From Extibacter muris (GTDB taxonomy: Bacteria > Bacillota > Clostridia > Lachnospirales > Lachnospiraceae), in assembly GCF_004345005.1 (NCBI RefSeq), contig NZ_SMMX01000006.1:62001-126000 (forward strand): a DNA stretch of 64,000 nucleotides, read 5' to 3'. Both the position numbers and the translations under genes were made by a program. Positions within the stretch are counted from its first letter, which is position 1. Each line of letters opens with the position of its first letter. Below are positions 25,809 to 35,720 of this stretch, piece by piece. The notes under the pieces are model-generated. The model did no database searches, was not told the DNA's origin, and saw nothing but the letters and a program-made list of their open reading frames with translations.

Positions 25809-26564
25809 TTATTGATAGTCCATCACATCTATCCATTTCATGAGGAATTCCTTTTCCAGTTCATTATCCTTAGCAAGCTGAGCGGCCGCCACGATTGGAA
25901 GCCACTGCTGTACGTACTGCCTTGCAGTGTCGGACTTCCTGCAGAATATCTTCAGATACAAGTCCGCAGTCTCCTCGTTCTTCAAAGCATACAGCAGATA
26001 CGTCATGGCTGCGTCCGCGCTGGCATTGCCCTGAGTGGCATGTGCCCAGTCGACGATCGTCATCTTCCCGTTCTTTCCCACGATCACATTGCTCGGATTA
26101 AAGTCCCCGTGGCAGACTTTATCATGCTTCGGCATGCTGTCAAGCCTCGTCAGCAGATCATACCTCGTCGTAGCGTCCAGTTCCTTCAAGCCATTTATCT
26201 GCCGTGCCAGCTTATCATGAAGCTTGTTGAGCAGGGGGGACTTCTTGCCGTGCATCTGGAGCTGTAGGTCCACAAAATCTTCCATATACTTCTCCATATT
26301 ATCTGCATCGACAGCCATCATCTCTTCCAACGTCTTGCCGTCTTTATATTCGATGACAAGCGACCACCTGCCGTCAATCTCCGTCACTTCCTTAACCTTC
26401 GGTATATCAAGGCCCGCAGCCTCCACCCTCGCAGTATTCAACGCCTCGTTGAACACGTCCGCCTTCGGATGCTCCGGATGAAAGACTTTGACAATGTTTT
26501 TTTCACATTTATACACCTTCTTATGTGGTCTCTCAACAATCAATACAGCATTTTCCATATTCAT
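25809..26564 (-). CDS. APH/choline-kinase-like phosphotransferase
   Basis: 251 residues, kinase-like fold. Catalytic loop CHGDFNPSNV with Asp154 and Asn157, then metal-binding Asp172 in IVDWAHA. AAAGGAGG precedes ATG 26564. Family members phosphorylate aminoglycosides, choline, homoserine or similar small substrates; nothing here indicates drug resistance. Monocistronic. Confidence 0.8.
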   Translation of the reverse strand: MNMENAVLIVERPHKKVYKCEKNIVKVFHPEHPKADVFNEALNTARVEAAGLDIPKVKEVTEIDGRWSLVIEYKDGKTLEEMMAVDADNMEKYMEDFVDLQLQMHGKKSPLLNKLHDKLARQINGLKELDATTRYDLLTRLDSMPKHDKVCHGDFNPSNVIVGKNGKMTIVDWAHATQGNASADAAMTYLLYALKNEETADLYLKIFCRKSDTARQYVQQWLPIVAAAQLAKDNELEKEFLMKWIDVMDYQ

Positions 26565-26753
26565 AGTTCTGCCTCCTTTTAGTAATTACAGCCGTTCATT
26601 TATTAGATATTGCTATTATACACCTCTGGGATTCATTTGAAAAGAGAGTTTGATATATTTTTAACTTATTATTTTCACGATGCTTTATTGTTAATATTTT
26701 AACTATAGTTTAAAGGTACACGGTTGTCTTCATATAGGTACACCACAAAATGC

Positions 26754-26796
26754 AATTAGGGACGTAACAAAATTCAAAAAGGTTACGTCCCTAATT
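26754..26796. terminator. Perfect 15-bp hairpin downstream of adhE
   Basis: AATTAGGGACGTAAC (26754-26768) pairs with GTTACGTCCCTAATT (26782-26796) around a 13-nt loop, 11 nt after the adhE stop. The T-rich tract after the stem on the minus strand is broken (GCATTTTG), so it is a weak terminator or an mRNA 3' stabiliser. The remainder of 26565-26750 is AT-rich and shows nothing else. Confidence 0.6.
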
Positions 26797-26806
26797 ACAA
26801 ATTATG

Positions 26807-29422
26807 TTATTTACCGTAGTAGCATTTCAGGTAAATTTCTTTAATCTCTTTCATGAGCGGATATCTTGGATTTGCTCCTGTGCACTGGTCGTTGAATGCC
26901 TGTTCTACCATGTCGTCCAGCGTATCTAAGAAGTATTTCTCGTCGATGCCGTAATCTTTGATCGTCTTCTTGATACCTATCTTTTCTTTCAGGTCTTCCA
27001 GCTTTGCTATGAAGCTGTCGAGCACTTCCTGGTCATCTTTGCCCTGGCATCCTGCGAAGCGTCCCAGTTCTGCGTATCTTGCAAGCGCATGTGGATATTC
27101 GTACTGTGAGAATGTCCCCATCTTGGTCGGCACTTCTGCTGCATTATACCTGATAACCTCTGTGAGGACGACTGCATTGGCCACACCGTGCGGCAGATGG
27201 TGGAACGCGCCCAGCTTGTGTGCCATGGAGTGGTTGAGCCCGAGGAACGCATTGGCGAATGCCATACCTGCCATACAGGAGGCGTTAGCCATCATCTCAC
27301 GCGCTTTCGGGTCATTTGCCCCATTTTTGTATGCAGAAGGCAGATACTCAAATACATTCTTCACTGCTTTCATCGCAAGCCCGTCTGTATAGTCTGTAGC
27401 CATGATTGATACATATGCCTCTATCGCGTGTGTCATGACATCGATGCCAGAAGCGCTTGTAAGTCCTTTTGGCTGTGTCATCATATTATCTACATCGACG
27501 ATAGCCATATTCGGAAGCAGCTCATAATCTGCTATCGGCCATTTGACGCCGGTGTCTGCGTCTGTGATAATTGCAAAAGGCGTCACCTCGGACCCTGTTC
27601 CTGAAGAGGTTGGAATCGCCACAAAGTATGCCTTCTCACCCATCTTAGGGAAGGTGTACACCCTCTTGCGGATATCCATGAAGTCCATTGCCATGTCTTC
27701 AAAGTTCGCTTCCGGATGCTCGTACATCACCCACATGATCTTGGCTGCGTCCATAGCGGAACCTCCGCCAAGGGCGATAATCGTATCAGGCTCGAACTGC
27801 TTCATCTGATCGGTACCCTTCTGTGCACACTGCAGCGTCGGGTCTGGTGCCACTTCATAGAAGCATGTATGCTGGATGCCCATCTCGTCTAATTTCTCCT
27901 CAATCGGAGCGACATAGCCGTTCTTATATAGGAAGGAATCCGTTACGATAAATGCTTTTTTCTTCTTCATAACTGTTCCAAGTTCGTCAAGTGCAACAGG
28001 CATACAGCCTTTCTTAAAGTATACCTTCTCAGGTGTTCTGAACCAAAGCATGTTTTCTCTCCTCTCAGCAACCGTCTTGATATTGATCAGATGTTTTACT
28101 CCAACGTTTTCTGATACGGAGTTGCCTCCCCAGGAACCGCATCCGAGAGTCAGAGACGGAGCAAGCTTGAAGTTGTATAAGTCACCGATTCCTCCGTGGG
28201 ATGACGGCGTGTTGATAAGTATCCGGCACGTCTTCATTGCTGCCGCGTGCTTTGCAATCTTTTCCTTCTCTGCCGGATGGACATACAGAGATGCCGTATG
28301 TCCATATCCGCCGTCGGCTACGAGCTGTTCTGCCTTTGCAAGCGCTTCATCATATGTTTTCGCCCTGTACATTCCGAGTACCGGTGACAGCTTCTCATGG
28401 GCAAATTCTTCAGAGATATCTACGGATTCGACTTCGCCTATAAGAATCTTCGTATCTTCTGGAACTTCAACACCGGCGAGCTTAGCTATCTCATAGGCAG
28501 ACTTTCCGGGAATCTTGTTGTTGAGGGCGCCGTTTATTATAATCGTCTTACGCACCTTGTCGAGCTCCTCGCCCTTCTTCAGGAAATAGCACCCTCTGTA
28601 CGCGAACTCTTTCTTCACCTCATCATATATGCTGTCAAGAACCGTAACGGTCTGTTCAGAAGCACATATCATACCATTGTCAAATGTCTTGGAATGGATA
28701 ATAGAACTTACTGCCATCTTGATATCTGCCGTGTCATCTATTATAACAGGAGTATTGCCGGCACCCACGCCAAGCGCCGGTTTGCCGGAAGAGTAGGCCG
28801 CCTTCACCATGCCGGGGCCTCCGGTGGCAAGAGTGATATCTGCTTCCTTCATTACCATGTTCGTAAGTTCAAGAGATGGGACATCGATCCAGCCGATGAT
28901 GCCTTCCGGAGCGCCTGCCTTTACTGCCGCATCAAGTACGATCTTGGCTGCCGCAATCGTGGAAGCCTTGGCGGATGGATGAGGGCTGATGATGATGGCA
29001 TTCCTCGTCTTCAGGCAGATGAGCGTCTTAAATATAGCCGTAGATGTGGGGTTCGTCGTAGGAATGACCGCCGCTACTAGGCCAATCGGTTCTGCAATCT
29101 TCTTGATTCCAAAAGCCGCATCTTCTTCGATCACCCCGCATGTCTTCGTGTTCTTATATGCATTATAGATATACTCTGCAGCATAGTGGTTCTTGATGAC
29201 CTTATCTTCTACGATGCCGCGTCCCGTCTCCTCGACTGCCTGCTTCGCAAGGGGGATACGCATCTTGTTGGCCGCAAGTGCCGCTTCATAGAATATCTTA
29301 TCTACCTGTTCTTGTGTGTATGTAGCAAATACTTTCTGAGCTTCTCTCATCGCTTTCATCTTAGCTTCGAGAGTCTCTACGCTGTCAACAACTGCTGGTA
29401 CTGCTTCCTTTTTCTTCGCCAT
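26807..29422 (-). CDS. adhE: Bifunctional acetaldehyde-CoA / alcohol dehydrogenase AdhE
   Basis: 871 residues, full length. The N-terminal aldehyde dehydrogenase domain (about 1-440) carries the catalytic Cys253 in NGMICASEQ. The C-terminal iron-dependent alcohol dehydrogenase (about 460-871) carries metal ligands in HAIEAY and NHSMAHKLGAFHHLPHG. Converts acetyl-CoA to ethanol with two NADH, regenerating NAD in fermentation; forms spirosomes in relatives. Monocistronic, with a Rex-like operator over its promoter. Confidence 0.98.
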   Translation of the reverse strand: MAKKKEAVPAVVDSVETLEAKMKAMREAQKVFATYTQEQVDKIFYEAALAANKMRIPLAKQAVEETGRGIVEDKVIKNHYAAEYIYNAYKNTKTCGVIEEDAAFGIKKIAEPIGLVAAVIPTTNPTSTAIFKTLICLKTRNAIIISPHPSAKASTIAAAKIVLDAAVKAGAPEGIIGWIDVPSLELTNMVMKEADITLATGGPGMVKAAYSSGKPALGVGAGNTPVIIDDTADIKMAVSSIIHSKTFDNGMICASEQTVTVLDSIYDEVKKEFAYRGCYFLKKGEELDKVRKTIIINGALNNKIPGKSAYEIAKLAGVEVPEDTKILIGEVESVDISEEFAHEKLSPVLGMYRAKTYDEALAKAEQLVADGGYGHTASLYVHPAEKEKIAKHAAAMKTCRILINTPSSHGGIGDLYNFKLAPSLTLGCGSWGGNSVSENVGVKHLINIKTVAERRENMLWFRTPEKVYFKKGCMPVALDELGTVMKKKKAFIVTDSFLYKNGYVAPIEEKLDEMGIQHTCFYEVAPDPTLQCAQKGTDQMKQFEPDTIIALGGGSAMDAAKIMWVMYEHPEANFEDMAMDFMDIRKRVYTFPKMGEKAYFVAIPTSSGTGSEVTPFAIITDADTGVKWPIADYELLPNMAIVDVDNMMTQPKGLTSASGIDVMTHAIEAYVSIMATDYTDGLAMKAVKNVFEYLPSAYKNGANDPKAREMMANASCMAGMAFANAFLGLNHSMAHKLGAFHHLPHGVANAVVLTEVIRYNAAEVPTKMGTFSQYEYPHALARYAELGRFAGCQGKDDQEVLDSFIAKLEDLKEKIGIKKTIKDYGIDEKYFLDTLDDMVEQAFNDQCTGANPRYPLMKEIKEIYLKCYYGK

Positions 29423-29465
29423 TTTATGTTCCTCCCGTAATAGTGTTTATCTTTCTTCAGGGCTT

Positions 29466-29494
29466 AGTATAGTACCTCGTTAAATAATTGTCAA
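29466..29494 (-). promoter_or_regulatory. adhE promoter overlapped by a Rex-like operator
   Basis: On the minus strand TTGACA (29494-29489), 17-nt spacer, TATACT (29471-29466), 44 nt before the ATG. The 18-nt stretch 29477-29494 reads TTGACAATTATTTAACGA, close to the Rex consensus TTGTTAA-N4-TTAACAA, and covers the -35 box. A further half site TTGTTAA lies upstream at about 29513-29519. Repression by Rex at low NADH is the expected control. Confidence 0.7.
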
Positions 29495-29561
29495 TACTTT
29501 TATGATATTTTTTTAACAATATTTTATAGAACCCTGACCGGCAAAAAAAGAAGCAGGACGA

Positions 29562-30356
29562 TTACAAATGAAAACGCGGCAGGATCGTCTGTCCGGCATG
29601 TACCCATTCCTTCTTCACGACGGCCATATTCTCTCTTGTGATGATGGTTGCAGAACTCATGACATCACAGCTTTCTGCTACTTCCTGGGGTGATACAGCC
29701 ATAATCAGCTCGATTCCGTCCACTTCGTCCTTCACCTGTTCTATGAGCCGCTCCATAGACTCCCGCCTCACGTCATAGACGTATATCTTCTTCAAGTTCT
29801 TCACCTTATGCACGATATACCTCACATGGCCGATTCCCTGAACGCCGCATCCAAACATTCCGAACGTCTCAGCATCCGGGTGAATGGCGGCAGCAGCAAT
29901 TGAAGTAACAGCCGGAGTACGCATCGCCGTGAGCCATGCCCCGTCCATGATGACCATCGGAAACCCTGTCAGTATTTCATTGAGAATCATGAGCCCTGAT
30001 GTCTGTGGAAGCCCAAATTCTTTCGGGTTCCTCGGATAGCACTCTATCCATTTCTCTCCGCACGCCATCTGTCCCGGCACATATGCGGGCATTGCATGAT
30101 AGAACACATCATCATACGGGTGGATTCCAATCTTAGCCGGCATCTCATACTCTTTTCTCCCGTGGGCATCCAGCGTCCGCCCGATAATTTCGAGCGTCTG
30201 CTCCACGTCCGGCCCCGTAAAATACCGGTAGATGTTGGCAGGATTACAGTCCATCATCTTTCCCAGACGCCGGATGCTCAATGCCTGGATCCCTTCCTTC
30301 GAGAGAATCTCATATGTAGCCTTTATAAACTGTTCTCTGGAAATATTATCTTTCAT
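29562..30356 (-). pseudogene. TetR-type DNA-binding domain fused to truncated ornithine cyclodeaminase
   Basis: 264 codons from ATG 30356 (GGAG upstream). Residues 1-46 are a TetR helix-turn-helix (ILSKEGIQALSIRRLGKMM, NPANIYRYF). From residue 47 (TGPDVEQTLEIIGRTLDAHG) the frame is ornithine cyclodeaminase/mu-crystallin, including KIGIHP, GMFGCGVQGIGH and MSSATI. The enzyme lacks its N-terminal start and stops at GQTILPRFHL, about 90 residues short. Two genes appear joined by a deletion and then cut at the 3' end. The open frame may still be expressed, but neither enzyme nor full regulator is present. Confidence 0.7.
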
Positions 30357-30515
30357 ACCCGCTCCGCATTCAATTATGTTGGCTCCATTATAGGCTTGCG
30401 CATTCATGAAGCCAAGATATATGTCCCAAAATACTTTGTCTATCTTCTGTCATTCGCTACATTGTGCCTGATATTGGAATGTTCAATTGAAGATATCGTG
30501 GAAATAAGATATTGA

Positions 30516-30564
30516 AAACGGGGTCAGGCCCCTATGGATATTCCATAGGGGCCTGACCCCGTTT
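30516..30564. terminator. Perfect 23-bp hairpin after rplQ
   Basis: Arms 30516-30538 and 30542-30564 are exact reverse complements (AAACGGGGTCAGGCCCC at one end) with a 3-nt loop, and both sides end in T or A runs. It sits 20 nt after the rplQ stop, at the end of the ribosomal cluster, and can terminate in both directions. Confidence 0.8.
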
Positions 30565-30584
30565 CATACCTCTATTAAGCTATT

Positions 30585-31121
30585 CTATACAAGTTCAAGA
30601 AGAACTTCCATAGCCGCATCACCTTTACGCTGTCCAATCTTGACGATTCTTGTGTAACCGCCGTTACGTCCAACATATTTCGGTGCAATCTCATCAAACA
30701 TCTTAGCGACAAGATCGACCTCTTTTGTGTTCTTCTTCCTACCTGCCTGTGCAGCCGGAACTTCTTTCACCGGATACAGGACCTTCAGCATCTCACGTCT
30801 TGCATGGAGCCTGCTTGGCATATCCTTCTTAATCTTCTTTTCAACTTCGTCGTAAACAGTAACTTTCTTTCCATCTACTACTTCTTTCACTCTCTTGCCG
30901 TCCTTGTCCTTGCGGGCAACTTTGGCTTTGACAGTTACTTCTTCAAAGTTATCCTTTTCCTTTACAGCCATAGCGATTAGGCCTTCTGCCACTTTGCGGA
31001 TTTCCTTCGCTTTTGATTCTGTTGTAACAATCTTGCCATGGTTGAGCAATGCTGTCACCTGGTTTCTGATTAATGCTTTTCTCTGGCTTGATGTTCTGCC
31101 AAGTTTTCTATATTTTGCCAT
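30585..31121 (-). CDS. rplQ: 50S ribosomal protein L17 with insertion
   Basis: 178 residues; most bacterial L17 are near 120. The N-terminus (MAKYRKLGRTSSQRKALIRN) and C-terminus (GGYTRIVKIGQRKGDAAMEV) are standard. The extra 55-60 residues lie between about 55 and 125 and are highly charged (KVARKDKDGKRVKEVVDGKK). Last gene of the alpha operon. Confidence 0.96.
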   Translation of the reverse strand: MAKYRKLGRTSSQRKALIRNQVTALLNHGKIVTTESKAKEIRKVAEGLIAMAVKEKDNFEEVTVKAKVARKDKDGKRVKEVVDGKKVTVYDEVEKKIKKDMPSRLHARREMLKVLYPVKEVPAAQAGRKKNTKEVDLVAKMFDEIAPKYVGRNGGYTRIVKIGQRKGDAAMEVLLELV

Positions 31122-31217
31122 CTTTCTAATCCTCCATTATCTAACATCTGGTTATGCTTCTTCGGACTTACTAGCCAAATGCCCTGCCATGCTCTTTTGG
31201 TCTTACTGGCAGCGTGA

Positions 31218-32186
31218 TTACTCTTCACCTCTGCTTAGGCATAGGCCAAGTTCGTCTAACTTTGCCAACACTTCTTCCAGGGACTTGCGTCCTAGGTTTC
31301 GTACTTTCATCATATCTTCCGGTGTCCTGTTCGTCAGTTCTTCAACGGTATTGATTCCTGCCCTCTTCAGGCAGTTGTATGAACGTACGGATAGCTCCAA
31401 TTCATCAATGCTCATTTCGAGCACTTTTTCCTTCTCGTCGTCTTCCTTTTCAATCATGACCTCTGCCGCCTGGGCAACTTCTGAAAGGTCGATGAAAAGT
31501 TTAAGGTGTTCGCTAAGTACCTTGGCCGCTAAGCTGACTGCTTCGTCCGGAAGCAAAGTTCCGTCGGTAAATACGTCCAATGTCAATTTGTCAAAGTCTG
31601 TAATCTGGCCGACACGTGTATTCTCAACAGTGAGGTTCACACGTTCCACCGGGGTGTAAATCGAATCAATCGGAATTACTGCGATTGGTAACTCGTCGTT
31701 TTTATTCTTGTCAGCACTAACATATCCCCTGCCTTTTGTGATGGTAAGCTCCATGTATAATTTGCTGTCTGCCCCGCCATTCAGTGTTGCAATAACTGTT
31801 TCAGGATTCATGATCTCAATATCCTGATCCACCTGGATATCTGCCGCTGTTACAACACCTTCGCCTTCAAATTCGATATAGGCCGTCTTCGGCTCATCTG
31901 TCTCAGATGTGTTCTTGATAGCCAGTGATTTCAAATTCATGACGATTTCGGTAACATCTTCTTTCACGCCCGGGATTGAACTGAATTCGTGCAGCACGCC
32001 GTCGATTTTCACCTGGCTGATCGCTGACCCCGGAAGAGAAGAAAGCATGATTCTGCGAAGAGAGTTACCCAATGTTGTACCATAACCTCTTTCCAGAGGT
32101 TCCACAACAAATCTTCCATACTTTTTATCTTCTGAAATCTCAGTTATTTCAATATTCGGTTTATTAAAATCAAACACTAAGTCCAC
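31218..32186 (-). CDS. rpoA: RNA polymerase alpha subunit
   Basis: 322 residues: N-terminal assembly domain ([13 protein letters not shown]), then the C-terminal DNA- and activator-binding domain ([29 protein letters not shown]). Standard place between rpsD and rplQ. Confidence 0.98.
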   Translation of the reverse strand: MDLVFDFNKPNIEITEISEDKKYGRFVVEPLERGYGTTLGNSLRRIMLSSLPGSAISQVKIDGVLHEFSSIPGVKEDVTEIVMNLKSLAIKNTSETDEPKTAYIEFEGEGVVTAADIQVDQDIEIMNPETVIATLNGGADSKLYMELTITKGRGYVSADKNKNDELPIAVIPIDSIYTPVERVNLTVENTRVGQITDFDKLTLDVFTDGTLLPDEAVSLAAKVLSEHLKLFIDLSEVAQAAEVMIEKEDDEKEKVLEMSIDELELSVRSYNCLKRAGINTVEELTNRTPEDMMKVRNLGRKSLEEVLAKLDELGLCLSRGEE

Positions 32187-32207
32187 CTCCTGTGGTGTTA
32201 CGGGTTA

Positions 32208-32801
32208 TTATTTAGAATATAATTCGACAATCAACATCTCGTCTACAGGAACGTCGATTGCATCTCGTGCAGGAAGTTCCTTTACAGTTCCTTTCAGGTT
32301 TTCAGCCTCTACTTCTAACCAGCCCGGAACCAGACGTCCTCCTGTAACCTCCAGGATTCCTTTGTATCTCGGAGAGCTTTTGTGTTTTTCTTTGATTTCA
32401 ACAACATCACCGGCTTTTACAATGTAAGAAGGGATGTTAATCTGTTTTCCATTTACCATTACATGCTTGTGATCGACAATCTGTCTTGCCTCACGTCTTG
32501 TTCTGGCAAACCCCATACGGAATACGACATTGTCAAGTCTTGATTCAAGAAGAACCATCAGATTCTCACCGGTCATGCCGTTCATCTGCTTTGCCTTCTT
32601 GTAATAGTTTCTGAAAGGTTTCTCTAATACGCCATAGATAAATTTCGCTTTCTGCTTCTCACGTAACTGGAGACCATACTCGCTCATCTTTCTGTTAGAC
32701 CTCTTTAACTGTCTATTGGATTTTTTATCAATTCCTAAAAAGATTGGGTCCATACCAAGTGAACGACATCTTTTAAGAACTGGAACTCTGTTTACTGCCA
32801 T
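32208..32801 (-). CDS. rpsD: 30S ribosomal protein S4
   Basis: 197 residues with S4 RNA-binding domain (ESRLDNVVFRMGFA, RQIVDHKHVMVNG). The N-terminus lacks the four-cysteine zinc site, i.e. the zinc-free form. S4 autoregulates the alpha operon in relatives. Confidence 0.97.
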   Translation of the reverse strand: MAVNRVPVLKRCRSLGMDPIFLGIDKKSNRQLKRSNRKMSEYGLQLREKQKAKFIYGVLEKPFRNYYKKAKQMNGMTGENLMVLLESRLDNVVFRMGFARTRREARQIVDHKHVMVNGKQINIPSYIVKAGDVVEIKEKHKSSPRYKGILEVTGGRLVPGWLEVEAENLKGTVKELPARDAIDVPVDEMLIVELYSK

Positions 32802-32890
32802 ATCTACGATTTCCTCCTATTTATAACAGCGGATATCAGCAATCCGCTTCACTACTTGCTTAAGGTAAGCATCCGTCCTGCGGCTGCTCA

Positions 32891-33286
32891 CTAGACTCTT
32901 CTGCGTTTCGGTGGGCGGCAACCATTGTGTGGTACCGGAGTTACATCCTTGATGCTTGTAACATCAATTCCGCATGCCTGAAGTGCACGGATTGCCGCTT
33001 CTCTCCCTGAACCTGGTCCCTTAACCATTACGTCTACTGATTTCAAGCCATGTACCAATGCCGCTTTAGCTGCTGTCTCAGCTGCCATCTGAGCTGCATA
33101 AGGAGTAGATTTCCTTGAACCTCTAAATCCCAGACCGCCTGCACTTGCCCATGAAAGAGCATTACCCTGAGCATCTGTCAATGTAACAATCGTATTGTTA
33201 AATGATGACTGGATGTGTGCTTGTCCGTGTTCAACGTTTTTCTTGACACGTTTCTTTGTCACTTTCTTTGTAACTTTTTTTGCCAT
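32891..33286 (-). CDS. rpsK: 30S ribosomal protein S11
   Basis: 131 residues, standard S11 ([30 protein letters not shown] at the end) preceded by a Lys-rich N-terminus. Alpha operon order rpsM-rpsK-rpsD. Confidence 0.97.
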   Translation of the reverse strand: MAKKVTKKVTKKRVKKNVEHGQAHIQSSFNNTIVTLTDAQGNALSWASAGGLGFRGSRKSTPYAAQMAAETAAKAALVHGLKSVDVMVKGPGSGREAAIRALQACGIDVTSIKDVTPVPHNGCRPPKRRRV

Positions 33287-33331
33287 AATAAAACTAACCT
33301 ACACTTTCCTTTTTATTCATTAATGTGTTGC

Positions 33332-33700
33332 TTATTTCTTCTTATTCGCTACTGTTCTCTTAGGACCTTTTCTCGTTCTTGCGTTAGTCTTCGTCTTCTG
33401 TCCGCGGACCGGAAGTCCTTTTCTGTGGCGGATACCTCTGTAGCATCCGATTTCCTGCAGTCTTTTGATGTTCAGGGCAATCTCTCTTCTAAGGTCACCT
33501 TCTACCGTCTGGGTCTCTTCAATTACAGCACTGATCTTCTTAACGTCTTCGTCTGTAAGATCTCTGCAACGAATGTCAGGATTAACTCCTGCCTCGCTAA
33601 GGATACGTGTCGCACTCGTCCTTCCGATTCCATATATATAAGTAAGTCCGATTTCTACACGTTTGTCTCTTGGTAAGTCTACACCTGCTATACGAGCCAT
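33332..33700 (-). CDS. rpsM: 30S ribosomal protein S13
   Basis: 122 residues from ATG 33700 (GGAGG about 9 nt upstream), beginning [20 protein letters not shown] longer open frame upstream to 33964 is not S13-like and was rejected. Ends with the basic tail [14 protein letters not shown]. Confidence 0.97.
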   Translation of the reverse strand: MARIAGVDLPRDKRVEIGLTYIYGIGRTSATRILSEAGVNPDIRCRDLTDEDVKKISAVIEETQTVEGDLRREIALNIKRLQEIGCYRGIRHRKGLPVRGQKTKTNARTRKGPKRTVANKKK

Positions 33701-34218
33701 GTGAATTTCCTCCATTTTCTTTTTGATTGAATTCTGCCGTGCCGGCTGGCTTTGTCCTGCCCCGCCGTGCCATCTCGATTCCGCTTCGCTGCATCTCGAT
33801 GCGGGCTTTCGCCCTATACATCTTTCCCAATTTGTCTTTATGCAGGCAAGCCTGCAAAAGCCGATTGTGAAATCTGTGCACGTCTCATTTAGTTGCATAT
33901 CGTCTCTAACTGGGGAGCTTTGGCTGCTCCCAGGCGTGTCGGTATGCACGCCCTTTCCGGCCACCGGATGTCTCCGTGATGACAGGCCGGTATTATAAGC
34001 AATATACGAGGATATTCACCGGCTAATGGTGCGTCCTTGTATATTTTAAATAGTCTACACACCACCTGGCGTGTCTACTATCAGCCGCCTATTTTGTGTG
34101 CATAATCTGATGACATGGATAGAAAGTTCCGTGCGCCTAAGCTCGAAAACACCTCGCTAAGGCTTGGGAACGGTCTTCCCACTAAGTTCAAGCTTCGCTT
34201 TCACTAAGTGCTCAGTAC
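33701..34218. other. Long intergenic region between rpmJ and rpsM
   Basis: 518 nt inside an otherwise compact ribosomal cluster, with no convincing gene. It holds several short hairpins, for example GGGAGC/GCTCCC near 33920 and GGGCGAAAGCCC near 33810, and at 34133-34210 a copy, in minus orientation, of the CTTAGCGAGGT/TTCGA/CTTAG hairpin repeat that also occurs at 39928 and 45141. Open frames here have no family resemblance. Confidence 0.6.
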
Positions 34219-34332
34219 CTAGCCTTGTCTTTGCTTATGCTTTGGATTCTCGCAGATTATGCGAACGCTTCCTTTTCTCTTAATTACTTTGCATTTTTCG
34301 CAAATTGGTTTTACTGATGATCTAACCTTCAC
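34219..34332 (-). CDS. rpmJ: 50S ribosomal protein L36
   Basis: 37 residues from a GTG start at 34332 (GGAGGATTTGAC upstream). Starts [14 protein letters not shown]; zinc ligands Cys11, Cys14, Cys27 and His32 make it the zinc-binding form. Ends KHKQRQG. Confidence 0.95.
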   Translation of the reverse strand: MKVRSSVKPICEKCKVIKRKGSVRIICENPKHKQRQG

Positions 34333-34454
34333 GTCAAATCCTCCTTTCATCCATTGCTCTGCCTACGTTTTCGGCGCGTTTCCAGCTTTTGCCCAGAAAC
34401 ACGCTTATATATTATAGCACCTGCCGTCAAACAAAGTCAATAGATATTTGAATA

Positions 34455-34673
34455 TTATTTATCCCTCCAGATAATCCTTCCTTTTGAGAGGTCGTACGGG
34501 GATAATTCCAATGTCACTTTGTCTCCGGGCAGTATCTTTATAAAGTTCATACGCAGCTTTCCGCTGATATGAGCGAGCACCTGGTGCCCGTTCTCAAGCT
34601 CTACCTGAAACATGGCATTAGGCAGTTTCTCCACTACTTTTCCTTCAATCTCAATTACGTCAGCTTTTGACAT
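34455..34673 (-). CDS. infA: Translation initiation factor IF-1
   Basis: 72 residues, standard OB-fold IF-1 ([33 protein letters not shown]). One nt separates it from the KOW-domain gene upstream in the transcript. Confidence 0.98.
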   Translation of the reverse strand: MSKADVIEIEGKVVEKLPNAMFQVELENGHQVLAHISGKLRMNFIKILPGDKVTLELSPYDLSKGRIIWRDK

Positions 34674-34674
34674 A

Positions 34675-34938
34675 TTATAAATCCTCCTGATTCTCTCTAT
34701 CCTTATTAAAATTTTTAAGTATCTGTTTTATAGCTGCATCATCTGCTGCTGTCACATCGAACTCCCTCTTGATAGGCTGTATATGCTTTTTTTTCTTCTT
34801 TTTCAGCCTTTCGAGAGTTCTAATCCTGCCGTCTGCTAAATATACATATGCATCATCGGTGTCCATTATAACATAAACCTGACCCTTATCATGACCCGCC
34901 TTTGATTTTGCTAGCATTCCTGTCTTTACTTCTTCCAT
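34675..34938 (-). CDS. KOW-domain RNA-binding protein (L14e-like)
   Basis: 87 residues. An N-terminal KOW motif ([20 protein letters not shown]) is followed by a lysine run ([16 protein letters not shown]) and an acidic tail. This small RNA-binding protein is regularly found between map and infA in Firmicutes; its exact ribosomal or translational role is not established. Confidence 0.85.
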   Translation of the reverse strand: MEEVKTGMLAKSKAGHDKGQVYVIMDTDDAYVYLADGRIRTLERLKKKKKKHIQPIKREFDVTAADDAAIKQILKNFNKDRENQEDL

Positions 34939-34961
34939 ATCTGATGTCCTCTTTACTTAAA

Positions 34962-35717
34962 TCATTTCGATAAGGTCAAAAGTTTCGGTTCATCGTCTGT
35001 TATCAATACCGTATTTTCGTAATGGGCAGATAAAGCGCCATCCCTCGTGACCACGGTCCAGTCGTCGTCAAGCCAGTCTACTTCCCAGGTACCGGCATTG
35101 ATCATCGGTTCTATCGCAAGTGTCATTCCTGCTTTGAGCTTCACGCCTTTTCTGTTCATCTCATAATTCGGTATCTCCGGTGCTTCATGCAGATCCGTTC
35201 CGATTCCGTGGCCGCACAGGTCACGTACTACCCCATAACCGAAGCTTTCTGCATATCTGCCAATAGCTGCCGAAATTTCAAATAGATAATTGCCTTCTTT
35301 TGCGTATTTTATACCTTCAAAGAAGCTTTCCCTAGTAACTTCTTCCAGTTTCGCGGCTTCTCTGCTTATTTCTCCGATTCCGTGCGTCCTCGCGGCATCG
35401 GAGTGATATCCCTTATATATGACCCCCGCGTCGAGGCTGACGATATCGCCCTCCTTTAGAATGCGGTGCTTATCTGGTATGCCGTGCACGACTTCTTCAT
35501 TGACGGATACGCAGATAGATGCGGGATAGCCGTTGTAGTCGAGGAAGGAAGGGATACAGCCATAGCTCCTTATCACTTCCTCCCCGAGTACGTCTATGTC
35601 CTTGGTACTCATACCTGGATGTAACGCTTTGGCAAGTTCATCGTGGACGATTTCCAGAATCCGTCCGGCTTCTGTCATCAATTCAATTTCCCTGCCCGAT
35701 TTTATACTGATTGGCAT
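34962..35717 (-). CDS. map: Type I methionine aminopeptidase
   Basis: 251 residues. Removes initiator Met from nascent proteins. Metal ligands occur in VSLDAGVIYKGYHSDAARTH, GHGIGTDLHEAP and IEPMINAG. Located in the standard adk-map-infA order; 3 nt from adk. Confidence 0.97.
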   Translation of the reverse strand: MPISIKSGREIELMTEAGRILEIVHDELAKALHPGMSTKDIDVLGEEVIRSYGCIPSFLDYNGYPASICVSVNEEVVHGIPDKHRILKEGDIVSLDAGVIYKGYHSDAARTHGIGEISREAAKLEEVTRESFFEGIKYAKEGNYLFEISAAIGRYAESFGYGVVRDLCGHGIGTDLHEAPEIPNYEMNRKGVKLKAGMTLAIEPMINAGTWEVDWLDDDWTVVTRDGALSAHYENTVLITDDEPKLLTLSK

Positions 35718-35720
35718 AAC

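Noticed and set aside
33332-33964. 210-residue version of S13
   Set aside because: The extra N-terminus has no S13 similarity and the ATG at 33700 has a proper ribosome-binding site.
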